Shown: positions 16,548-25,129 of the stretch, in pieces | Position numbering within the stretch: position 1 is the first letter of the stretch | How the letters are laid out: each line of letters begins with the position of its first letter | Assembly (NCBI GenBank): GCA_964601505.1 | Contig: CAZRNR010000009.1 | Span: 1 to 49,739 of the forward strand | Reading direction: 5' to 3' | Origin: DRWZ01 sp964601505 | Lineage (GTDB): Bacteria; Calescibacteriota; Calescibacteriia; Calescibacteriales; Calescibacteriaceae | Length of the DNA stretch: 49,739 nt | Notes under the pieces: generated by a model | Database searches by the model: none | Seen by the model: the letters and a program-made list of their open reading frames with translations, nothing else | Told to the model about the DNA's origin: nothing | Position numbers and translations under genes: made by a program

Positions 16548-18440
16548 TTAAAACTTATGGAATCTTCTTATAGTGTATTTTTCTTCTATATATTTTTTCA
16601 TCTCATCTTTTGAATAGAACTTTGAGCTTATGTTTTCTTTTGATACTCTTTCCCCAGCTAAAAAGAATTTATCATCTTCTCCCCCGATATCTATGAAGAG
16701 CCCCTTTGTGAGCATTACTTGCCTTATTGAGTGTTCCTTTCTTTCATAAAGATCTACAATGGAATCTCCAAAAGCTATTCTCTCTGCTTCGTATGTATCA
16801 GATCCTCCTTGATTTATGAATATTGAAGATCCATTTGCGTGGGCACTTCCAAGACATCGCGTATCACAAGAGAAATTATCTGAATCGTCTGTTCCGTAGT
16901 CAAGGAATACACCTATACCGAAATCGTGCCCGTGCCCCTGCCCTTGAAATTTACATGTGTAAGAATCATTTCCTGAAAAATTATAAAATATTCCAGCTCC
17001 AAAGTGTGCAGATGAGCCCTGACAATACCAGTATCCTTCGTATTTATCGTTTCCTTCCTGATCCCCCAGAACACCAACTCCATACCAGTATCCGCAACCT
17101 TGTGAAAAGACTTCAGCAGAGTAAAGATCATTTCCAGAAAAATCAAGGAGAATACCAAAACCCCCAGGTATTGACTGAAAATCTGGAATATAATCTGCTC
17201 TGAAACCAGTCCCGCAGCCCTGTCCCATGCTTAAGTTATGTTCCCTATCCTGAAAAGATGGGAAATCTTTTCCTTTTTTGAGTATGTATTGGTCATTTCC
17301 ATTAAGGTCAATCAGAGCTCCTCCACCAAGTCCTCCAAAACCCTGTGAAAATGCCGTTGATTCATATCTGTCATCTCCAGAAAGGTCTATAAGTATTCCA
17401 GTTCCAATTATTGCACCTCCTTGAGATAAACCAACTGCTTTATAAGAATCGTTTCCTTTCTCATCAACGATCATGTCGGCCGAGAAAAAGCTCCCCCCAA
17501 AACATCCTATATCACATATGTAGTTATCATCTCCTCCTTCATCGTATATGAACCTTAGACTCAAAGGTGCTGCATCTTTAAATATGTAAGTGTTTCTATT
17601 ATCACCAAGGCTCAAGATTACAGTCGCAGTTGGAAAGACCTCCTTGCTCCACTTTTTGAAGAAGAATGTTTTTTCTCCCCCAGTGCTTATCACTAATGTT
17701 GGAGTTTCCGATATGACTATAAACTCATTTGAATCAGGGTATATCTCTATATTTACACCATGAATTTCAATGTTGATGGGAGATTTAACTTTATAAAAAG
17801 TATCTTTTTTCTTTATGAGCTTATCTACACAGAAAAGAAGGAGGTAATAAGATGTGTTGAGGCTTTCAAGAAAGTATTCTATATCTTTTTGGGTTAATTT
17901 TTTTCTTGTTATTATCTCAGATGATTCAGTAAGATTTTTTGGATGGTCAACAGAAAATTTCTGGTTATTTTCCACAAGCTTTTTTATTTGTTCTACCGAA
18001 TTTTGCATGCATAATGAGAAACTGGAGATTAAAGAAAGAACTTCCGGATACTCGGTCTTTTCATAAGTCTGCGGCAGGAATTTTTCTGCTGGATTTTGAA
18101 GGAGCTCTATTCTTTTCACATCGGCTGATAGTCTGGCAACTGTATAGAATATACTTGTAAAGTTCTTATTTGATAAGTTTTCGTATATTCCATCATGAAT
18201 TTTCGCAAAGAACACTATAGAATACAGAGGATCTTGAAGGAGTTTTGATATTAAAGGATGTATCTGCGAGTTTCTGGAGAAAAATCTCGCTTCTTCAAGA
18301 TCTATTCCAGAGTATTCGTCGATGGCTTTCTTTACGAATTCAACTAATGGAATTACTCTTTTGGAAATAAGTAATATTTCGTCTGTGGCACCTATAGTGG
18401 CTATCAGTATTATCAGAAGAGTAAGAGTTCTTTTTATCAT
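16548..18440 (-). CDS. Exported protein with GND-Y repeats
   Basis: A 630-residue protein with a clear signal peptide (KRTLTLLIILIATIGATDE). Residues ~20-230 are helical and unrecognised. From ~290 to the end there are about eight or nine repeats of roughly 32 residues with the pattern D-x2-G-N-D-x-Y, then Q-G about ten residues on, then G-x-G-[IV]-x-x-D. Examples are IDLSGDDRYESTAFSQGFGG and DFSGNDLYSAEVFSQGCG. The acidic turns could bind calcium and the repeat length suits a solenoid of short strands. I do not recognise a named family. It sits between a TPP lyase (two bases) and an enoyl-CoA hydratase (three bases), so the three are co-transcribed, odd for an exported protein. Confidence 0.75.
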   Translation of the reverse strand: MIKRTLTLLIILIATIGATDEILLISKRVIPLVEFVKKAIDEYSGIDLEEARFFSRNSQIHPLISKLLQDPLYSIVFFAKIHDGIYENLSNKNFTSIFYTVARLSADVKRIELLQNPAEKFLPQTYEKTEYPEVLSLISSFSLCMQNSVEQIKKLVENNQKFSVDHPKNLTESSEIITRKKLTQKDIEYFLESLNTSYYLLLFCVDKLIKKKDTFYKVKSPINIEIHGVNIEIYPDSNEFIVISETPTLVISTGGEKTFFFKKWSKEVFPTATVILSLGDNRNTYIFKDAAPLSLRFIYDEGGDDNYICDIGCFGGSFFSADMIVDEKGNDSYKAVGLSQGGAIIGTGILIDLSGDDRYESTAFSQGFGGLGGGALIDLNGNDQYILKKGKDFPSFQDREHNLSMGQGCGTGFRADYIPDFQSIPGGFGILLDFSGNDLYSAEVFSQGCGYWYGVGVLGDQEGNDKYEGYWYCQGSSAHFGAGIFYNFSGNDSYTCKFQGQGHGHDFGIGVFLDYGTDDSDNFSCDTRCLGSAHANGSSIFINQGGSDTYEAERIAFGDSIVDLYERKEHSIRQVMLTKGLFIDIGGEDDKFFLAGERVSKENISSKFYSKDEMKKYIEEKYTIRRFHKF

Positions 18441-18442
18441 AT

Positions 18443-20065
18443 TTACATTGATATTGAACCTTTTCTGAATTCGGTTTCACCGATCTTCACATTAACTACA
18501 GAGGGTTTATTCTCTTTTCTTGAAAATTGGAGTGCTTTTTCAAGTTCTTTTCTTATATCTTTTGGATCTTCAACATATGAACCAAATCCTCCAAGAGCTT
18601 CTACTACCTTGTCATATCTTACGAAATCAAGTTCTGTTGCTATAGCTCTCCCATACATTGGTACTTGAGCACGTTTTATCTGGGTCCATGCGGCGTCGTT
18701 TCCTATGATTCCTATGAAAGGAATTTTCAGTCTGACAGCGGTATCGTATTCAAATCCATTGAGTCCAAAAGCTCCATCCCCAAATATTACAAATACATCA
18801 TGATCTGGTTTTTCAAGTTTTGCCCCTATTGCAAATGGTGCTCCAACACCAAGAGTTCCAAGTGGTCCTGGATCAAGCCATCCACCAATATGTGTCGGTT
18901 TTAGAAAGTAAGCTGCTGACCCAACTATATCTCCCCCATCTCCTATGATTATGACTTTTTCTCCAAGTTCGTATATGAAGTCAGCTACTTCTTTACATAA
19001 ACGAAGTGGATTGATTGGCTTTGCATCTGATTCAGCCTCCTGCATATTTTTCTGTATGCGAGAATTCTCATATGAATTGAGTTCATTTATCCACTCCGAA
19101 AAATCTGACCAATCTGCAATTTGCGATAATTTGTATAGGGCAGATATAGGATCACATACTTCTGAAATGTTTCCCTCTCGGTTTCTCTTGAGTTCGGCAG
19201 GATCAAGGTCTAATCTTACAAGGAAAGCTCCTTCATTTATCTGCCTCCCATAATCAAACCTGAAATCCAAAGGTGTTCCGGCAAGTATTACAAGGTCTGC
19301 CTTTTCTAAAGCTTGTTTCCTACAAAACCTGAAGTTTAAAGGATGGTTTGCACCAAGAGAACCGCGTGCGAAACTGTTGAGAAAAACAGGAATACCAAGC
19401 TTCTCACATATTTTCTTTATCTCGTTTTTGTATTTTGACCATAGAGCCTGTGCACCTATTATTAAAACAGGTCTTTTTGATGACTTTATCGCATCTTTAA
19501 TAGCCTTTACAGTTTTATCCGAACATTCGGGTCTTCTGTAGGAATATTCAAGAGCCTCTAGATCATCTGATGGATTGAAGAGTATATCCATAGGCATCTC
19601 AAGATAAACTGGTCCTGGAACTCCATCTAAAGCAGCTTGAAACGCTCTTGATAGGTATTCAGGTATCGATTTGGTATCAGGAACTTGGACAGCCCATTTT
19701 GTTATCGGTTTCATAACTTCTATATGATCCATTTCTTGTAGAGCTCCTTTACCTTTGAAGAATATAGGAGCTTGCCCACCGATCACTATCATAGGACTTT
19801 GTGCTCTCCAGGAGTTCGCTACCGATGTCACAGCATTCATAACTCCAGGACCAGCTGTCACAGCTGCAACCCCAGGAATACCTGATACTCTCCCCGCTGC
19901 ATCTGCAGCAAAAACTGCTGCTTGTTCGTGCCTGTAATCTATAACTTTGACTCCGTAATCTAAACATCCCTCGTATATTTCCATTATATGACCACCGCAT
20001 AGGGTATGAAGATGCTTAACTCCATACCTTGAAATTATTTTCCCTACTATCCTTCCTCCAGTCAT
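18443..20065 (-). CDS. TPP-dependent 2-hydroxyacyl-CoA lyase / acetolactate synthase-like enzyme
   Basis: A 540-residue ThDP enzyme. The N domain has the activating Glu47 in DYRHEQAAVFAADAAGR, and the C domain has the ThDP motif beginning FGDGAFG and ending IIGNDAAWTQI. Several stretches resemble human ILVBL (HACL2) more than anabolic acetolactate synthase: TLCGGHIMEI, VTAGPGVMNAVTSV, NDAAWTQIKRAQVP and the C-terminal ETEFRKGSI. HACL-type enzymes split 2-hydroxyacyl-CoA into an aldehyde and formyl-CoA; that reaction is an inference, since acetolactate synthase activity is not excluded. The start at 20065 is fixed by an adjacent SD (AGGAGG); the frame running further up crosses the assembly gap and is spurious. 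It heads an operon with the repeat protein and the enoyl-CoA hydratase. Confidence 0.8.
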   Translation of the reverse strand: MTGGRIVGKIISRYGVKHLHTLCGGHIMEIYEGCLDYGVKVIDYRHEQAAVFAADAAGRVSGIPGVAAVTAGPGVMNAVTSVANSWRAQSPMIVIGGQAPIFFKGKGALQEMDHIEVMKPITKWAVQVPDTKSIPEYLSRAFQAALDGVPGPVYLEMPMDILFNPSDDLEALEYSYRRPECSDKTVKAIKDAIKSSKRPVLIIGAQALWSKYKNEIKKICEKLGIPVFLNSFARGSLGANHPLNFRFCRKQALEKADLVILAGTPLDFRFDYGRQINEGAFLVRLDLDPAELKRNREGNISEVCDPISALYKLSQIADWSDFSEWINELNSYENSRIQKNMQEAESDAKPINPLRLCKEVADFIYELGEKVIIIGDGGDIVGSAAYFLKPTHIGGWLDPGPLGTLGVGAPFAIGAKLEKPDHDVFVIFGDGAFGLNGFEYDTAVRLKIPFIGIIGNDAAWTQIKRAQVPMYGRAIATELDFVRYDKVVEALGGFGSYVEDPKDIRKELEKALQFSRKENKPSVVNVKIGETEFRKGSISM

Positions 20066-20083
20066 TTGAATCCTCCTTATCTT

Positions 20084-20293
20084 TAATAATAACTGTATGC
20101 ATAATTTTTTGCGAGAAATTTTGAACTTGTTCTTATTTNNNNNNNNNNNNNNNNNNNNNNNNNNNNNNNNNNNNNNNNNNNNNNNNNNNNNNNNNNNNNN
20201 NNNNNNNNNNNNNNNNNNNNNNNNNNNNNNNNNNNNNNTAATAATAACTGTATGCATAATTTTTTGCGAGAAATTTTGAACTTGTTCTTATTT
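20084..20293 (+). repeat. Exact 55-bp duplication flanking the N run
   Basis: Positions 20084-20138 and 20239-20293 are identical over 55 bases, and they abut the two sides of the N run exactly. This is the pattern left when two contigs that overlap by an assembler k-mer are scaffolded instead of merged. It is most likely one copy in the genome. Confidence 0.9.
20139..20238. other. Assembly gap (100 N)
   Basis: This is a run of exactly 100 undetermined bases, a conventional scaffold filler. Given the identical 55-base flanks, the real gap is probably zero or negative. Nothing should be inferred about missing genes here. Confidence 0.99.
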
Positions 20294-20369
20294 TTTCTAT
20301 GAATATCTAAAATTCTTGGAATTGACAATTTTCTCATTGTAATTTTTCTTCTTTTATGGAGGATTGATA

Positions 20370-20432
20370 ATGTTTTTGGAAATTAGATGTTTTCGTCTGT
20401 GTAATCTGAGTTTTATTTTTTACTCCGTTTGA
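20370..20432 (+). other. Possible 20-residue leader or remnant ORF upstream of guaA
   Basis: A frame MFLEIRCFRLCNLSFIFYSV follows a good SD (TGGAGGATTGATA before the ATG). It contains two Cys four residues apart and shows no known domain. It could be a leader peptide, a fragment of a lost gene, or chance. It lies in the 580-bp stretch between the TPP lyase and guaA, which otherwise holds only the gap and short repeats. Confidence 0.2.
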
Positions 20433-20457
20433 TATTTTGATTTATCTTCATTTTGTT

Positions 20458-20602
20458 ATAGTGCAAGAAAGAAAAACTTGAATCTCTTTATATTATAGTG
20501 CATTCCCTTCAAAAGAAAGTTTAAAAACTCTTCCAAACATCCTAAAAACTATCTCCTATATATTTCCCAAGAATAGTGAATGAAAGAAAACTTGAATCTC
20601 TT
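20458..20602 (+). repeat. Direct repeat pair upstream of guaA
   Basis: Copies of about 30 bases lie at 20458-20488 and 20573-20602. The core GAAAGAAAAACTTGAATCTC is shared, with one A missing in the second copy and two differences at the left. They are 115 bases apart in a gene-free region. They may be protein-binding sites or a local duplication. Confidence 0.55.
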
Positions 20603-20648
20603 CTACTTTGAGATGTTTTGTTTATCTTAAAATAGGAAATTTTTTGGT

Positions 20649-22166
20649 ATGATAGTAATACTTGATTTTGGTTCGCAATATACGCATCTTATATCAAGAA
20701 GGATAAGAAAGCTTGGAGTTTATACCGAGGTACTTCCGTTCAATGCTCAGATTGAAGAGATACTGAATTTTAGACCTTCTGGTATATTTCTATCTGGAGG
20801 TCCTCAAAGCGTTTATTCACCCGATGCACCGTATCCTGATATGAGGATATTTCAGTTAAACATCCCGATTATAGGTATCTGCTATGGTAGTCAGCTTATA
20901 GCACATGCTTTTGGTGGTGTAGTTAGAAAGGCTGAAGTCGGAGAATATGGTAGAACAGAACTAAAGGTTTTAAAGAAAAATAATATATTTTCGGGTATTC
21001 CCAAAGATGAATTTTTTGTTTGGATGTCTCATGGAGATATAATAGAACGATTACCAGAAAACTTCGAAGTTCTTTCATACACTGATTTTTCCCCTGTTGC
21101 AGCTTTCAATTTTAGAAACATATGGGGAGTTCAGTTCCATCCTGAGGTATATCACACGGAGTTTGGAGAGAGGATTATAGAAAATTTCGTTTTCCTTATA
21201 TGTAAGGCTGAGCGGGATTGGAATCTTGAGAGGTTTCTAGAAAAAAAGATTGAAGAGCTTTCTTCTATTCGCGGTGGAGTTTTGTGTGCTGTTTCTGGAG
21301 GAACTGATTCCACTGTCCTTGCCGTGCTCCTGAGTAAGGTTAAAAATATCAAAGTAAAATACTTTCTGATAGATACCGGACTTCTTAGGAAAGACGACGC
21401 GAAGAAAGTAAAACATAATTTTGAAACGCTTGGAATAAACATAGATATATTTGATGCCTCAGATAAATTTGTTCCAAGTCTCAAAGGTGTATCTGATCCT
21501 GAGGAGAAAAGAAAAATAATCGGGAGAAATTTTGCTAAGGTATTTGAAGATATTATAAGTTCATATAAAGATATGGAATATCTTGCTCAGGGAACTTTAT
21601 ATCCTGATGTTATAGAGAGCGGTGTCTCTGTTTCTGGGCAAGCGGATGTTATAAAGACACACCATAATGTAGGAGGAATGCCAAAAGATTTTGGCTTCAA
21701 GATTATTGAGCCATTTCGTTACCTTTACAAGGATGAGGTTAGACAAATAGGAAAGATTTTGAATATACCAGAGGAGATCATGGAAAGGCATCCGTTTCCA
21801 GGTCCGGGTCTTGCGGTGAGGATATTAGGAGAAGTTACAGAGGAGAAGCTTTATATTTTACGTGAAGCAGAAAGTATATTTGAGGAAGAATTAAAGAGGT
21901 CAGGATTATATCAGAAAGTTTGGCAAGCTTTTTGTGTTCTTACGGAATCAAAAAGTGTTGGGGTTGTAGGGGATAAAAGGAGATATGGTTGGGTTTTGGC
22001 ATTAAGAGCTGTTGAATCTGTTGATGCTATGACGGCTGATTGGGCTCATCTAAGTTATACATTTCTCGATTTGGTTGCAAGAAAAATAATAGCATCTATT
22101 CCTCAAATATCAAGGGTGGTTTATGATATAACATCAAAACCTCCTGCTACAATAGAATGGGAGTAA
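20649..22166 (+). CDS. guaA: GMP synthase (glutamine-hydrolysing)
   Basis: A 505-residue two-domain enzyme that aminates XMP to GMP. The N-terminal class I amidotransferase has the nucleophile Cys in GICYGSQL and the His/Glu pair in GVQFHPEVYHTEFG. The synthetase domain has the PP-loop SGGTDSTV, where most homologues have SGGVDSS, and the C-terminal dimerisation domain contains HPFPGPGLAVRILGE. It ends with the usual KPPATIEWE. It is followed after 69 bases by recR. The long upstream region may contain its promoter, but I cannot identify one with confidence. Confidence 0.96.
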   Translation: MIVILDFGSQYTHLISRRIRKLGVYTEVLPFNAQIEEILNFRPSGIFLSGGPQSVYSPDAPYPDMRIFQLNIPIIGICYGSQLIAHAFGGVVRKAEVGEYGRTELKVLKKNNIFSGIPKDEFFVWMSHGDIIERLPENFEVLSYTDFSPVAAFNFRNIWGVQFHPEVYHTEFGERIIENFVFLICKAERDWNLERFLEKKIEELSSIRGGVLCAVSGGTDSTVLAVLLSKVKNIKVKYFLIDTGLLRKDDAKKVKHNFETLGINIDIFDASDKFVPSLKGVSDPEEKRKIIGRNFAKVFEDIISSYKDMEYLAQGTLYPDVIESGVSVSGQADVIKTHHNVGGMPKDFGFKIIEPFRYLYKDEVRQIGKILNIPEEIMERHPFPGPGLAVRILGEVTEEKLYILREAESIFEEELKRSGLYQKVWQAFCVLTESKSVGVVGDKRRYGWVLALRAVESVDAMTADWAHLSYTFLDLVARKIIASIPQISRVVYDITSKPPATIEWE

Positions 22167-22235
22167 TTTTATAAAATAGAAATTGCAACTATTTGAAGCA
22201 AATTTAATTTTATAGCTTCTTTGTTTTTATTGCTT

Positions 22236-22847
22236 ATGGAGAATAAAGGAATTGTTTACTCAAAATTCTTATCTCTTATGAAGAAATTCATGATGTTCCC
22301 TGGGGTTGGTGAAAAAACAGCTATTAGGTTTATAATGTTTCTCATACAATCTCCACAAAATTTTGTTGAATCGCTCGCAAGGGATATTACAGATATAAAA
22401 TCTAAGATAAGTCTATGCGAGAGGTGTTTCTTCATAGCTGAAGGACAAATATGTAGGTTTTGTTCAGATCAAAGTAGAGACAAGACAAAAATTTGCGTTG
22501 TTGAAAGCGTAGAAGATGTTATTTCTGTTGAAAAATCTGGTGTCTGGGATGGTTTATATCATGTTCTTTGGGGAGTTATTTCTGCTCAGGAGGGAATTAG
22601 TTCATCTGACATAAAAATAAAGGAGCTTATCTCAAGAGTTGCACTTGAAAATATATCGGAAATTCTCATACTAACAGATACAACTATTGAAGGTGAGGCT
22701 ACAGCTATGTATATAAAAAAGCTCCTTGATAAATTTGATATAAAGATAACTAGGCCTGCGTATGGAATACCATTTGGAGCTGAAGTTGAATATATCGATC
22801 CTACAACTTTAAGAAAGGCACTTGAATCAAGAAAAGAAATAAGGTAA
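22236..22847 (+). CDS. recR: Recombination mediator protein RecR
   Basis: A 203-residue DNA-binding protein of the RecFOR pathway. It shows the helix-hairpin-helix FPGVGEKTAIRF, the four-Cys zinc finger CERCFFIAEGQICRFC and the Toprim region starting ICVVESVEDV, then a Walker-like C-terminal tail. The frame is open 15 bases upstream via TTG, but ATG at 22236 gives the typical N terminus; neither has a convincing SD. It helps load RecA at gaps and breaks, and it is probably co-transcribed with guaA. Confidence 0.94.
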   Translation: MENKGIVYSKFLSLMKKFMMFPGVGEKTAIRFIMFLIQSPQNFVESLARDITDIKSKISLCERCFFIAEGQICRFCSDQSRDKTKICVVESVEDVISVEKSGVWDGLYHVLWGVISAQEGISSSDIKIKELISRVALENISEILILTDTTIEGEATAMYIKKLLDKFDIKITRPAYGIPFGAEVEYIDPTTLRKALESRKEIR

Positions 22848-22890
22848 TAAAATATATCAACATGTTCTCATTCTTTGTATAGTTTTAGTA

Positions 22891-23853
22891 TCAATCTTTT
22901 TTAGTTTTTTCTCCTGAAATATCTGAAGCTATCTTTTTTGATAGTGATGCTATTTTTGTTAAGGTTAATATCTCCCCGGGTTTGGCAACATAGTATGTCA
23001 GACCAATCTCTTTTGCACACTCTTCCATATTAAGTATAGATTCTTCTGGAGTATCAGCTCCTTGTCTAAATGTTCCATAATGCATCGGTATCATTAGTTT
23101 TGCTCCCGTTTCGTAAGACATCCTAACTGCTTCACAAGGTGAAACATGGTTTCTTTTCATAAACCATCTTGGCTTCCATGCACCAATTGGAGCTAAAGAT
23201 AAATCTGGTTCAAGATAGGGTAGCTCTGTGTAAGCTGTATCTCCCATAAATAGAACTTTGAAATTATCTGAAGCTATAAGATATGCGTTCCATAGTGAAA
23301 AGTTCCAATCAAATAGATTCCTACCAGAAAAATGTTTCACTTTGATCGATGTTATTTCTAAATCCTTTATTTTGTATTTTGAGCCCCAGGGAAGTTCTAC
23401 GGTTATAAAGTTCATACCTTTCAGGTAATAAGATGCTCTCTTTGGAACAAAGACATAAAGTTTCTTTCCTTCATTTTTTGCCTTTTCTTCAAGAATTTTC
23501 AACGATGGTATGTCCATGTGATCATAGTGGTTATGGCTTATCACAACAAAATCTGGAGCCGGAAGTTTTTCTATATCAACCGGTAGCTTTATGAGCCTTT
23601 TTATAATGACTACTTTATCTGTCAATATCGGGTCAGTGTAGAATACTATACCTTTCAATTTTATGACAAATGAAGAATGACCTAACCACAAAATGAAATC
23701 TTCTTCAGGGATTTCTCCATTTATTTCTTCTATTTGTATGTTCCTATATTCTTTCTTCTCCACCATTCTTGTTATTGTTGAAATACAAGAGATTAAACCT
23801 ATCATGAATATGGCAGAAATGGTAATAATGTTGTTATTTCTTTTATTTCTCAT
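22891..23853 (-). CDS. Metallo-beta-lactamase-fold lipoprotein (NAPE-PLD/UlaG-like)
   Basis: A 320-residue protein whose N terminus has a charged start, a hydrophobic stretch and a lipobox LISC, so it is probably lipid-anchored. The hydrolase domain begins ILWLGHSSFVIKLKG, with the zinc motif VISHNHYDHMD, later LFMGDTAYTELP and a C-terminal MIPMHYGTF. This arrangement is that of the N-acylphosphatidylethanolamine phospholipase D-like branch of the fold, whose bacterial members act on various phosphoesters or lactones. The substrate is unknown. It diverges from miaA with only 27 bases between starts, so the promoters must overlap coding DNA or be very short. Confidence 0.85.
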   Translation of the reverse strand: MRNKRNNNIITISAIFMIGLISCISTITRMVEKKEYRNIQIEEINGEIPEEDFILWLGHSSFVIKLKGIVFYTDPILTDKVVIIKRLIKLPVDIEKLPAPDFVVISHNHYDHMDIPSLKILEEKAKNEGKKLYVFVPKRASYYLKGMNFITVELPWGSKYKIKDLEITSIKVKHFSGRNLFDWNFSLWNAYLIASDNFKVLFMGDTAYTELPYLEPDLSLAPIGAWKPRWFMKRNHVSPCEAVRMSYETGAKLMIPMHYGTFRQGADTPEESILNMEECAKEIGLTYYVAKPGEILTLTKIASLSKKIASDISGEKTKKD

Positions 23854-23880
23854 TTCGTTTGAATATAATCATTTTCTCTA

Positions 23881-24792
23881 ATGATTTATTATTCTGTAGC
23901 AATTGTTGGAGCAACAGCTTCTGGGAAAACCGAGATTGCGGTTAAGGTTGGACTGAATTTGAGAAAGCATGGAGTAGATGTTGAATTTATATCTTGTGAT
24001 TCGCGAAAAGTTTATAGGAACTTTGATATAGGCACAGCGAAACCTGTAAAGTATCTAAACGAGTTTAAATGGCATTTTATAAGCATAAAAGAACCTAATG
24101 AAAGATTTTCTGCTAAAGAGTTTGAAGTCCTCGGAAGGAAACTTATAGAGGAAATAAAAATGAAAGGAAAAATCCCGATAATTGTCGGAGGAACCTGGCT
24201 TTACATAAGAGCTCTTGAAAAAGGATTTTTTTCAGAAAAAGAAGACAAAGAATTGCGGGAGAAACTTGAAAACATTTTGAATAAAGAAGGAAAACAAAAG
24301 CTTGTTGATATGCTCAAAGAGATAGATCCAAAAGCCCTTGAAAAAATACACATAAATGATACATACAGAATAATCAGAGCTATTGAGGTAAAACTTAAGA
24401 CTGGCAAGTCTATAACAGAAATGCAGTTTGGGGAATATTTCCCTATCGCAAAATTTGGTATATATAGATCAAGGGATGACATCAAAGAAAGGATAAGGAG
24501 AAGGGTCCTAAAGCAAATAGATCAGGGTCTTGTTGATGAAATAAAGGAAGCTCTTGAAAAGTATGGTGAAGTTGTACCACTTTTAAAATCAATTGCTTGT
24601 TATGAACCTTACCTTTATATTAAAGGTAAAATAAGTTTTGATGAAATGATTTCGCTTATGGTGAGTCATAACTTCAGATATGCAAGATATCAATTCAAAG
24701 TTTTCTCAAGAGAGGGGACAACATGGTTCTCATCAGAAGATCAACTTGTAAGCTTCATTTCTGACTTCCTTCTGGAAAAAGGTATTTCTTAA
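23881..24792 (+). CDS. miaA: tRNA dimethylallyltransferase
   Basis: A 303-residue enzyme that adds an isopentenyl group to A37 of tRNAs reading UNN codons. It has the P-loop IVGATASGKTEIAV, the substrate motif SCDSRKVYRNFDIGTAKP and the segment GGTWLYIRALEKG. The C-terminal part carries YARYQFKVF. Length is normal. Its last 38 bases overlap the 3' end of the convergent panD gene, so transcripts of the two would be complementary there. Confidence 0.96.
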   Translation: MIYYSVAIVGATASGKTEIAVKVGLNLRKHGVDVEFISCDSRKVYRNFDIGTAKPVKYLNEFKWHFISIKEPNERFSAKEFEVLGRKLIEEIKMKGKIPIIVGGTWLYIRALEKGFFSEKEDKELREKLENILNKEGKQKLVDMLKEIDPKALEKIHINDTYRIIRAIEVKLKTGKSITEMQFGEYFPIAKFGIYRSRDDIKERIRRRVLKQIDQGLVDEIKEALEKYGEVVPLLKSIACYEPYLYIKGKISFDEMISLMVSHNFRYARYQFKVFSREGTTWFSSEDQLVSFISDFLLEKGIS

Positions 24793-25129
24793 TTATTTCG
24801 TTTCTGTTATTCAAGATAAGGATTTTAGCTTTGTGCCTTTTAGCTTCTTCTTCCGTATATATTCCGTATGCAGCTATAATTATGGTATCACCAGGAAAGC
24901 ATAGTTTTGCTGCTGCGCCATTTACTGATATTGTCCGGTCGTCCTCGCTTACTATAGCATATGTTGTCAGACGATTACCATTCGTTACATTCCATATATG
25001 AACTTGTTCTCCCTCCATTATATCTGCCTCCTCTAGTATCTTCAAGGGTATGGATATTGACCCCTCATAATTTACTATAGCCTGATTCACTAATGCGTTA
25101 TGTATTTTTGATTTAAGTAGTATCCTCAT
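24755..25129 (-). CDS. panD: Aspartate 1-decarboxylase (pyruvoyl-dependent)
   Basis: A 124-residue proenzyme making beta-alanine for pantothenate. Self-cleavage should occur between Gly23 and Ser24 in NYEGSISIP, giving the pyruvoyl group. The conserved segments EQVHIWNVTNGNRLTTYAI and NGAAAKLCFPGDTIII are intact. Its ATG overlaps the panC stop (ATGA), so it is translationally coupled. It is the last gene of panB-panC-panD, and its 3' end overlaps miaA. Confidence 0.96.
   Translation of the reverse strand: MRILLKSKIHNALVNQAIVNYEGSISIPLKILEEADIMEGEQVHIWNVTNGNRLTTYAIVSEDDRTISVNGAAAKLCFPGDTIIIAAYGIYTEEEAKRHKAKILILNNRNEIIKKYLFPEGSQK

Noticed and set aside
18443..20257. Longer lyase N terminus running through the N run
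   Set aside because: The extension is translated from undetermined bases and the duplicated contig end; a strong SD sits directly before the ATG at 20065.
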